8,653 nucleotides of DNA from Candidatus Nealsonbacteria bacterium CG08_land_8_20_14_0_20_36_22 (GTDB taxonomy: Bacteria; Patescibacteriota; Minisyncoccia; Minisyncoccales; GWA2-38-27): assembly GCA_002774555.1 (NCBI GenBank), contig PEYC01000045.1:1-8653 (forward strand), given 5' to 3'. A program made the translations under genes and the position numbers. Under the pieces are notes generated by a model. It was not told where the DNA came from. It saw nothing but the letters and a program-made list of their open reading frames with translations, and searched no databases. Shown here in pieces: positions 1-4,415 of the stretch (positions are counted from its first letter, which is position 1; each line of letters begins with the position of its first letter).

Positions 1-290
1 AAAGCTCTCTCTATTGACTCTCTTATCCACCAAGTTGCGTAGGTAGAGAATTTGAAACCTCTTTTTACGTCGAATTTTTCTGCAGCTTTAAACAGTCCCA
101 AAATGCCCTCCGAAATTAGATCTTCAAAAGTAAAACCTGGAGATCTATTAATATGTCTTTTTGCAATATTAACAACTAATCCTAAGTGCTGCTGGTAAAT
201 TTTTTCTTTTTCTAAAACTGAAAGCTCGCGGAGTTTATGACTCCCTCTTTCTCTCTTTTTCTTTCCTATGACTAGTATTTTTTGTTCCAT
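1..290 (-). CDS. Sigma-70 family RNA polymerase sigma factor, N-terminal part (3' end outside window)
   Basis: Reverse-strand translation from the ATG at 290 gives 96 codons that run off the window edge. Residues about 35-95 are sigma-70 region 2: LGLVVNIAKRH, then FEDLISEGILGLFKAAEKFD, then RGFKFSTYATWWIRESIER. This covers the core-binding helix and the aromatic region 2.3 that melts the -10 element. The WWIR..IER ending is closest to RpoD/RpoS-type factors. Only about 34 mostly basic residues precede region 2, so region 1.1 is absent and no region 1.2 is recognisable, unlike a housekeeping RpoD. The start is supported by an AAAGGAG site at 300-306, nine bases before ATG. The gene is divergent from the small gene at 476. 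Family is certain; whether it is the main or an alternative sigma cannot be told without regions 3 and 4. Confidence 0.93.
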   Translation of the reverse strand, partial: MEQKILVIGKKKRERGSHKLRELSVLEKEKIYQQHLGLVVNIAKRHINRSPGFTFEDLISEGILGLFKAAEKFDVKRGFKFSTYATWWIRESIERA

Positions 291-343
291 TCTTTTCTTC
301 TCCTTTCTTTTAATAAATTTTTAAAGATCTGTCTTAACGTATT

Positions 344-352
344 ATTATATCA
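344..352 (-). promoter_or_regulatory. Extended -10 promoter for the sigma-factor gene
   Basis: On the minus strand the sequence reads TGATATAAT, a perfect TATAAT -10 hexamer (344-349) preceded by the TGn extension. The -35 region is poor (TTGTAT with an 18-base spacer), which is usual for extended -10 promoters. Initiation near 337 would give a leader of about 47 nt containing the Shine-Dalgarno site. Confidence 0.6.
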
Positions 353-373
353 TAGTTTATCAATCAAATACAA

Positions 374-384
374 GTGACTGTCAC
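374..384. repeat. Small palindrome GTGAC-T-GTCAC between divergent promoters
   Basis: A perfect inverted repeat with 5-base arms around one central T. It lies just upstream of the -35 position of the sigma-gene promoter and 16 bases before the -35 of the plus-strand promoter, a suitable place for an operator serving both genes. The arms are short, so function is only a possibility. Confidence 0.35.
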
Positions 385-399
385 CTAAGAAAAAACCCC

Positions 400-428
400 T
401 TTACAAATTTTTAAATGTGGAGTATAAA
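400..428 (+). promoter_or_regulatory. Promoter for the 476-775 gene
   Basis: TTTACA (400-405, five of six consensus) and TATAAA (423-428, five of six) are separated by exactly 17 bases. Initiation near 435 leaves a leader of about 40 nt with an AAGGAG ribosome site at 464-469 before the ATG. Confidence 0.65.
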
Positions 429-475
429 AACAGTAGGTCTTTTATTTCCAAATAATCTTTAAAAAGGAGCCAAAA

Positions 476-775
476 ATGGAAAAGAAAGAAAAGGAAGAAT
501 ATGTCTGGTTTGTGGAGCCAATGGACAGCAATACAAATATGGTAATTGCCCAAGAATTATCAGAAGAAAATTTTGGCAGAGTAAAATGCGAAGATGGAAA
601 AAAGCATAACTTATGGAGATGTTCTTGGAATTTCGTTATTTCTTTATATAAAAGCAAGAGAAACTTCGGTTTAAATTTCAGGAGCTACAATAAAGAAGGA
701 ACTCAGGGAAAAATTAGGGACTGCACCTTTCTTTTTAAAAAAAGAAAGAGGAAAAAAACAAAAGCCGTCAAATAA
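476..775 (+). CDS. Small basic protein of unknown function, 99 aa
   Basis: I do not recognise this protein. It begins with a charged stretch (MEKKEKEE), has a central region with three Trp (11, 47, 51) and three Cys (38, 49, 83), and ends in a strongly basic tail (KKRKRKKTK, about 88-96) that could bind nucleic acid or ribosomes. No signal peptide or membrane segment is visible, so it is probably cytoplasmic. Translation is well supported: AAGGAG lies six bases before the ATG, a good promoter lies upstream, and a strong terminator sits exactly at the 3' end. The last four codons form the 5' arm of that terminator and the stop codon lies in its loop. It appears to be a single-gene transcript. 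Confidence 0.7.
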   Translation: MEKKEKEEYVWFVEPMDSNTNMVIAQELSEENFGRVKCEDGKKHNLWRCSWNFVISLYKSKRNFGLNFRSYNKEGTQGKIRDCTFLFKKRKRKKTKAVK

Positions 776-795
776 ATAAGTTGACGGCTTTTTCT
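761..795 (+). terminator. Rho-independent terminator overlapping the end of the 476-775 gene
   Basis: AAAGCCGTCAA (761-771) pairs perfectly with TTGACGGCTTT (781-791), an 11-bp stem with a 9-base loop, followed by further T residues (to 795). The 5' arm is coding (Ala-Val-Lys codons) and the TAA stop (773-775) lies in the loop. The A-rich flank on the other side means it may also work on the minus strand. Confidence 0.92.
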
Positions 796-823
796 TGCCA
801 TTTTTGTCTGTTTATGGTATATC
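795..823 (+). promoter_or_regulatory. Promoter for the surface-protein gene at 835
   Basis: TTGCCA (795-800, five of six) is followed after exactly 17 bases by TATATC (818-823), with a TGG extension just before it. The -35 starts in the T-tract of the preceding terminator. The -10 ends 11 bases before the ATG at 835, predicting a leader of only about 5 nt. No Shine-Dalgarno sequence is present. Confidence 0.5.
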
Positions 824-834
824 TTTATAAAACC

Positions 835-1737
835 ATGAAAGTCACAACTATTGTTTTAATTATTTTAATTATTTTAATTGGAATTGCTGTTTATTCTTTT
901 TTAGACCGGTTCTTAACCAAGGAGTTTCCCGGTTCTCTCAAATTGCCGGGAGAAAACCAAAAAACCCAAACAGAAAATCCTCTTGTCTCTAAGGGGACAG
1001 CTTCGGTTTATAAACCAACTTCTCCAGTCCAAACAAACGAAAATACAGAAAAAGAAAATACAGAAAAAGAAAATTCAGAAGTCCAAATCATTTCTCCTTA
1101 TTTTGGAAAAGTAAAAATTTCTGGAATAAGAAATAAAAGCTCTTATTCCCCGTCTTTAGTTACTTTAAGCTATTCTTTAAGCCAGGGTGACAAAATCAAT
1201 ATCACTAACTGGAGAATCAAAGGACGTCCGAGAGAAGTTATAATCCCTAAGGCAATTAAAAAATATCAGTCCTATATTGAACCTGATAACATTATTATTG
1301 AGAATTATGGCACAATATATTTAATTGGCGCCTCAAATCCCTTGGGAATGAACAAAAACTTCCAGCTCAATAAGTGTCTGGGATATCTAACAAACTATTA
1401 CAGCTTTTATCCCTCTTTTTATACTTATTGCCCAAAACCAAAATTGGAAGAAATTTCTCATCTCAATCCCGAATGCCAAGAGTTTATCCTCCGGATTTCA
1501 AGCTGTGAAATCCCCAATTACTCCGGTAATTTTAAAATAGCTCCTGATTCAGAGTGTGTTTCTTATTTAAACAACAATTTCAATTATGCTGGCTGTTTTA
1601 GAAAATATAACCAAGATAAAGATTTCCTACAAAATATCTGGTATCTTTATATAAAATCAGACATTGCCAACCCTCTTCACGATACAATTTATCTCTTTGA
1701 CCAAAACGGCCTTTTGGTGGATAAATATATTTATTAA
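835..1737 (+). CDS. Membrane-anchored extracytoplasmic protein with lamin-tail-like domain, 300 aa
   Basis: The product starts with an uncleaved signal anchor (hydrophobic residues about 5-22), followed by a Thr/Pro/Glu-rich linker (about 35-85) containing a short ENTEK tandem repeat. A globular domain follows (about 86-300). The pattern of a beta-rich stretch with LVTLSYSLSQGDKINITNW, a YLIGASNPLG turn, then NKCLGYL and YCPKP, is one I associate with a lamin-tail-like family in Patescibacteria; this is from memory and unconfirmed. Six cysteines (181, 199, 214, 224, 241, 254) all lie in the external part and could form three disulfides. Function is unknown; a surface or adhesion role is inference. 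I chose ATG 835 because alternative starts at 781 (TTG, within the terminator) and 814 (within the promoter) are implausible and would put polar/Cys-rich residues before the anchor. Confidence 0.8.
   Translation: MKVTTIVLIILIILIGIAVYSFLDRFLTKEFPGSLKLPGENQKTQTENPLVSKGTASVYKPTSPVQTNENTEKENTEKENSEVQIISPYFGKVKISGIRNKSSYSPSLVTLSYSLSQGDKINITNWRIKGRPREVIIPKAIKKYQSYIEPDNIIIENYGTIYLIGASNPLGMNKNFQLNKCLGYLTNYYSFYPSFYTYCPKPKLEEISHLNPECQEFILRISSCEIPNYSGNFKIAPDSECVSYLNNNFNYAGCFRKYNQDKDFLQNIWYLYIKSDIANPLHDTIYLFDQNGLLVDKYIY
1039..1083 (+). repeat. 15-bp tandem repeat coding ENTEK-ENTEK-ENSEV
   Basis: The unit GAAAATACAGAAAAA occurs exactly at 1039-1053 and 1054-1068, with a diverged third copy at 1069-1083. 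It is in frame and lies in the flexible linker between membrane anchor and external domain, so copy-number change would only alter linker length. Confidence 0.75.
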
Positions 1738-2429
1738 AGCCCGATGAATTGGCGGATTTGGGTAATGGGGATAGCCGTAACCCGGCCCTGGGAGTCAATG
1801 ATGTTTAATCCCAACAACTCGCCTTTGATATTAAATAAAGGGCTTCCGGTTAAAGTATTATTTTCAAAAATATTTGTCCTGATATAGTCCTCTGTCAGAT
1901 ATTTCACAATTCCCTCATTTACCATTTTAATAGGTTCTGACTCAGGAAAAATCACTCCCATTAAAAAAACCCTTTCGCCTAATTTGATTTCTTCAAAAGG
2001 AGCAAAACCGCTGGTCTGCAAATCATCCTTTTCCGCTTTCACCTTCAATAAGACCAGGTTTGTTTTTTGGTCCCTCTTCAAAATTTGATACTCAACAACA
2101 GTTTTTCCATCAATAAAAAAGGCGAAATCCCCGGCTTTGGGAAGAAGTTCCGAAAGAGTAACTATTAAACCATCAGTGGTAACAATTATTCCCGAACCAG
2201 TAATAATTTTCCCTCCGGCTGTTTTTATTCTTATGCCTACCACTGATTTTTCAACTTTTTTAACTGCCTCCTGAAGGACAGTGTTTTCTTGAATAATAAT
2301 TTCTTTTTTTTCTATAACCGGGGCCAAGGGCCTTTCTATATAATAAGGCCAAAGAATCTGACCGGCAAAAATCCCGCCAGCCATCCCAAAAAGAAAAATA
2401 ATAAGAATCTTTAAAATATTTTTTAACAT
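1734..2429 (-). CDS. HtrA-like trypsin-fold protein lacking the catalytic triad (predicted pseudoprotease), 231 aa
   Basis: Residues about 5-24 form a membrane anchor with a glycine-rich face (GMAGGIFAG). Residues about 50-230 follow an S1C (HtrA/DegP) protease domain: GSGIIVTTDGLIVT (78-91), NLVLLKV (124-130), GSPLFNIKGELLGLN (195-209). The active site is lost: the TNKHV motif of the intact HtrA in this window is TLSEL here (His to Glu94), the Asp of DLAIIK is Asn124, and GNSGGPL is TLTGSPL (Ser to Thr194). No PDZ domain follows. The frame is intact, so this is a conserved-looking non-catalytic protein rather than decay; it may bind unfolded chains or modulate another protease. ATG 2429 is chosen over TTG 2438; neither has a clear Shine-Dalgarno site. 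The gene follows hicA by 38 bases and its stop overlaps that of the opposite gene. Confidence 0.85.
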   Translation of the reverse strand: MLKNILKILIIFLFGMAGGIFAGQILWPYYIERPLAPVIEKKEIIIQENTVLQEAVKKVEKSVVGIRIKTAGGKIITGSGIIVTTDGLIVTLSELLPKAGDFAFFIDGKTVVEYQILKRDQKTNLVLLKVKAEKDDLQTSGFAPFEEIKLGERVFLMGVIFPESEPIKMVNEGIVKYLTEDYIRTNIFENNTLTGSPLFNIKGELLGLNIIDSQGRVTAIPITQIRQFIGL

Positions 2430-2467
2430 CTTAAACAAAGGGTTAGATTCAAGAATTTAACTTATTA

Positions 2468-2695
2468 TTATCTTAACAGGTCTTCAAATTCTTTTCTATT
2501 AATGCTTGCTTCTTTTAAAATGCTCATTATTGTCCCTTTTGGTAAATCTTTAGTATGAAATGGAACTACTGCCCTTTTCTTAGTTTTAGGATTATAGAAA
2601 ATAAAATGGCTTCCAGTAGAATGATCTAATTGAAAGCCCAAAGATTTCAAAATCTTTATTAACTTCCTAGAAGTAATGCTGGGTAATTTAGGCAT
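2468..2695 (-). CDS. hicA: HicA-family mRNA interferase toxin, 75 aa
   Basis: A typical HicA/YcfA protein: the dsRNA-binding-like fold has KLIKILKSLGF (11-21), the active-site segment TGSHFIFYN with the catalytic His30, then the basic strand TKKRAVVPFH and the terminal helix GTIMSILKEASINRKEFEDLL. Members cleave mRNA when free of HicB. All expected residues are present and the length is normal, so the toxin is predicted active. The ATG lies inside the 3' end of hicB (8-base overlap, different frame) without its own Shine-Dalgarno site, so translation is probably coupled to hicB. This arrangement keeps toxin below antitoxin. Confidence 0.93.
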   Translation of the reverse strand: MPKLPSITSRKLIKILKSLGFQLDHSTGSHFIFYNPKTKKRAVVPFHTKDLPKGTIMSILKEASINRKEFEDLLR

Positions 2696-2933
2696 GAACG
2701 AGAGTTTTTTTTACTTCAATTGAAGTAAAAAAATCTTCTTCGTCAGTAGGAATCGGCTCTTTATGTTTTTTTAAAGAAGCAGTATATCCTTTAATTGCAT
2801 CGATAGCCATTTTTTTGGCTTCTGTTAAATTTCTTCCATAAGTAACACAACCCGGTAAACTAGGAACGATTACGGTAAAACCTCCTTCTGGTTCTGGACG
2901 AAAAATCACATTGTATCTTAATGTCTTCTTCAT
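2688..2933 (-). CDS. hicB: HicB-family antitoxin, 81 aa (short form without DNA-binding domain)
   Basis: The N-terminal 55 residues match the HicB/UPF0150 partial RNase H-like fold: RYNVIFRPEPEGGFTVIVPSLPGCVTYGRNLTEA, then the helix KKMAIDAIKGYTASLK. It should bind and neutralise HicA encoded directly downstream. The C-terminal 25 residues (EEDFFTSIEVKK...) are too short for the ribbon-helix-helix or HTH domain of longer HicB proteins, so self-repression by DNA binding is not obvious. I chose ATG 2933 rather than the upstream TTG at 2969 because that codon lies inside the -35 box of the promoter, and MKKTLRY is the usual type of start. The -10 box ends seven bases before this ATG. Confidence 0.92.
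   Translation of the reverse strand: MKKTLRYNVIFRPEPEGGFTVIVPSLPGCVTYGRNLTEAKKMAIDAIKGYTASLKKHKEPIPTDEEDFFTSIEVKKTLVHA
2706..2733. repeat. 28-bp perfect palindrome in the 3' end of hicB
   Basis: The 14-base arm TTTTTTTACTTCAA is followed by its exact reverse complement, centred between 2719 and 2720. It encodes DFFTSIEVKK of HicB and ends ten bases before the hicA start codon. In mRNA it can fold into a hairpin of up to about 12 bp around an AAUU loop. It has no T-tract after the stem in the transcribed direction, so it is not a terminator. A role in coupling hicA translation to hicB, or as a protein-binding site, is inference. Confidence 0.7.
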
Positions 2934-2940
2934 ATAATTT

Positions 2941-2969
2941 ATCTTAATAAATTTATTACCTTGTGTCAA
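2941..2969 (-). promoter_or_regulatory. hicBA promoter, leaderless geometry
   Basis: On the minus strand, consensus TTGACA (2964-2969) and TAAGAT (2941-2946) are separated by exactly 17 bases. The -10 ends seven bases before the hicB ATG at 2933, so the expected first transcribed base is at or next to the A of ATG. No Shine-Dalgarno site exists. The -35 begins seven bases after the stop codon of the upstream gene. Confidence 0.75.
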
Positions 2970-2976
2970 TTTTTTA

Positions 2977-3693
2977 CTACTCCAAAAACCTAAAAGTGGA
3001 GATTAAATTGTCGAAAATGTCTTTATATTTATTTTCTCCTACCTCCACGCCTTCTTTAAAACATTGACGGTCGTAGGAAGACATATCCAAGTAATTAAGA
3101 GTATAAAGTTTACCATTATTAATCACCCCGAATTGGACCGTCAAATAAGGAAAGCCACCTTCTATGGTTATTCTTTTAGCCGCCTTTCCTTGAATTTCTA
3201 TGTCTTTTATCAAGCTTAATTTTCCACTTATCGTCATTCCTTCATACTCAGTTGGAGTTTCAATTCTCTTGCGCCTATCTTCTATCCAATTATTAATATC
3301 TGAATAATCTATTTTTGTAATCTCCACTTCATAAGAAGCGCATGTTAAGCTGTATGAATGAGTAGATGTGTCTGTAAAATCAAAGTCAGCAATTAGAAGA
3401 AGATTGCCTGCGGAATATTCTGGATTGATATTATGCCTTATTAAATCAGCGGGGTCTGTATAATCAATACTATCAAAATCAACATCGCCTGGGTATTTTA
3501 TCTCAAACCCATAATCCTCATTCCTATAGGTTTTCCAGCCAACGGTTTCGTCTTTGGGCGGTTTTTTTGAGGGTGTGAAGGAAGAAATTTCTATTTCAGG
3601 AATAAACCTGTATTGCCAGGCGATTATCCCTGCTAAAACAGCACAAACAAGAATAATTATTATTGCTATCGGAGAAGATATTTTTTTGTTCAC
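2977..3693 (-). CDS. Single-pass membrane protein of unknown function, 238 aa
   Basis: Residues about 8-27 form a hydrophobic signal anchor (PIAIIIILVCAVLAGIIAW). Cys17 is inside it but there is no proper lipobox, so I do not call a lipoprotein. A Pro/Lys linker (about 39-50) leads to an external domain beginning WKTYRNEDYGFEIKYP (53-68), a start common in PsbP-like or similar surface proteins of many bacteria, and ending DIFDNLISTFRFLE, a usual closing helix and strand for that type. Two external cysteines (118, 211) could pair. The start is a GTG at 3693; no Shine-Dalgarno site is visible. It sits between two toxin-antitoxin pairs on the same strand but shows no relation to either. Function unknown. 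Confidence 0.75.
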   Translation of the reverse strand: MNKKISSPIAIIIILVCAVLAGIIAWQYRFIPEIEISSFTPSKKPPKDETVGWKTYRNEDYGFEIKYPGDVDFDSIDYTDPADLIRHNINPEYSAGNLLLIADFDFTDTSTHSYSLTCASYEVEITKIDYSDINNWIEDRRKRIETPTEYEGMTISGKLSLIKDIEIQGKAAKRITIEGGFPYLTVQFGVINNGKLYTLNYLDMSSYDRQCFKEGVEVGENKYKDIFDNLISTFRFLE

Positions 3694-3726
3694 AGATTTT
3701 TTATTAGGTTAATTAATAATCTTTTA

Positions 3727-4139
3727 TTATTTTAGCATAAATAAAATTGGAAGAAAAAAATGTCCTATTCCTCGCCTTTCTCTCTCTACTTTTCTTACTC
3801 TTATCTTTCCCGGCTCAACTACTGTAATTACACCTTTTAAATCTGCAATTTTTATCAAAGAAAGAAATCCTTTTAAGGTTTTATTTATTTGTTCGGCAGT
3901 AAAATAAAAAGGGACCCTGATAATAATGAGCCCGTGATGAGAATCTGGAGGATAAAGATGAGGATTTCCAAATTCTAAGTCTCTGGTTATTAAAATAGCC
4001 TTCTGTTCCACTGTGAAATTAAAAATTTCTTCGTCAGGAGCCCTTTTTAAATTCACATCTCTCGCATGCCAGGTCTTACCGTATTTACTAAAAACCTCCT
4101 TTGAAGAATAAAAGAGTTAGCATCGAGAAAAAAGTTCAT
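3727..4139 (-). pseudogene. Frameshifted DUF5615 PIN-like toxin gene
   Basis: The start ATG at 4139 overlaps the DUF433 stop as ATGA and begins MNFFLDAN, the conserved opening of DUF5615 PIN-like proteins with its first acidic residue. That frame continues with unrelated residues and stops at 4053-4055 region (TGA after REM). From 4116 the next frame continues the family exactly: LFYSSKEVFSKYGK, then HARDVNLKRAPDEEIF, then ILITRDLEFGNP. One missing base (AAC-CTC reduced to AACTC around 4114-4118) explains everything; restoration gives 137 residues. The intact downstream frame lacks the N-terminal acidic strand, so no active nuclease is expected from it. The C-terminal tail after GKIRVRK (about 18 residues, ending hydrophobic) is also longer than usual. 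A sequencing or assembly error is an equally possible cause. Confidence 0.85.
3729..3737 (-). promoter_or_regulatory. Possible extended -10 for the 2977-3693 gene
   Basis: Minus-strand TGCTAAAAT (TGn plus a five-of-six -10) lies within the last codons of the PIN-like gene. Initiation near 3722 would leave about 29 nt before the GTG start. The -35 is poor and the region is AT-rich, so this is tentative. Confidence 0.3.
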
Positions 4140-4375
4140 ACTTTCACTAATTTAGGAAGTTTTATTACTTCTCCTTTCAAAAAAGAGGCAGCATAATTTA
4201 TTGCAGCTACAACATCCTCTTTTTTTATCCCATACTCTTTTTCAATTTCTTCATAATCCATTCCTCCGGTAACAAAACCCAAAACTTCTTCGACTGTAAT
4301 CCGAGTTCCTTTAATAACTGGTTTTCCAAATCTAACTTTTGGATTTACGACAATTTTTGGAGCAATCTCTTTCAT
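4136..4375 (-). CDS. DUF433 antitoxin, 79 aa
   Basis: The protein carries the full DUF433 signature: VNPKVRFGKPVIKGTRITVEEVLGFVTGGMDYEEI, then EYGIKKEDVVAAINYAASFLKGE. The fold is a winged/HTH-like domain, and such proteins are commonly paired with a DUF5615 PIN-like toxin, as here. Length is normal and no residue looks damaged. Its TGA stop overlaps the ATG of the PIN-like gene (ATGA at 4136-4139), the classic form of translational coupling in such pairs. It has its own consensus promoter, with the -10 ending eight bases before ATG 4375. With the toxin frame broken, this may now be an orphan antitoxin; HTH-type members could still act as repressors. Confidence 0.92.
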   Translation of the reverse strand: MKEIAPKIVVNPKVRFGKPVIKGTRITVEEVLGFVTGGMDYEEIEKEYGIKKEDVVAAINYAASFLKGEVIKLPKLVKV

Positions 4376-4383
4376 ATAATTGA

Positions 4384-4412
4384 ATTATATCTCTTTAAAA
4401 ATTTAATGTCAA
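4384..4412 (-). promoter_or_regulatory. Consensus promoter for the DUF433/PIN pair, leaderless geometry
   Basis: Minus-strand TTGACA (4407-4412) and TATAAT (4384-4389) are both perfect and separated by exactly 17 bases. The -10 ends eight bases before ATG 4375, so the transcript should start at or within a base or two of the start codon. The -35 begins three bases after the clpB stop. It is the strongest promoter in the window by consensus. Confidence 0.85.
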
Positions 4413-4415
4413 ATT

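Noticed and set aside
442..657. Minus-strand open frame antisense to the small gene at 476
   Set aside because: It covers the promoter and coding region of the plus-strand gene, has no ribosome site and reads as a Phe/Ser-rich shadow.
781..834. Longer N-terminus of the surface protein from TTG 781 or ATG 814
   Set aside because: The TTG is in the terminator 3' arm and the ATG 814 is in the promoter spacer; starting at 835 places the hydrophobic anchor directly after MKVTT.
2430..2467. Promoter for the pseudoprotease gene in the gap after hicA
   Set aside because: The AT-rich gap has -10-like words but no -35 at acceptable spacing; co-transcription with hicBA is simpler.
2934..2969. Longer HicB from TTG 2969
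   Set aside because: The TTG is part of the TTGACA -35 box, and the added residues are not part of the HicB fold.
4095..4101. AAGGAGG Shine-Dalgarno-like sequence within the broken PIN-like gene
   Set aside because: No start codon in the correct frame lies at a suitable distance; it arises from the Lys-Glu-Val codons of the restored frame.
4116..4122. Programmed frameshift signal in the PIN-like gene
   Set aside because: The bases around the break do not form an X-XXY-YYZ slippery site and no strong downstream hairpin is visible; a simple one-base deletion explains the data.
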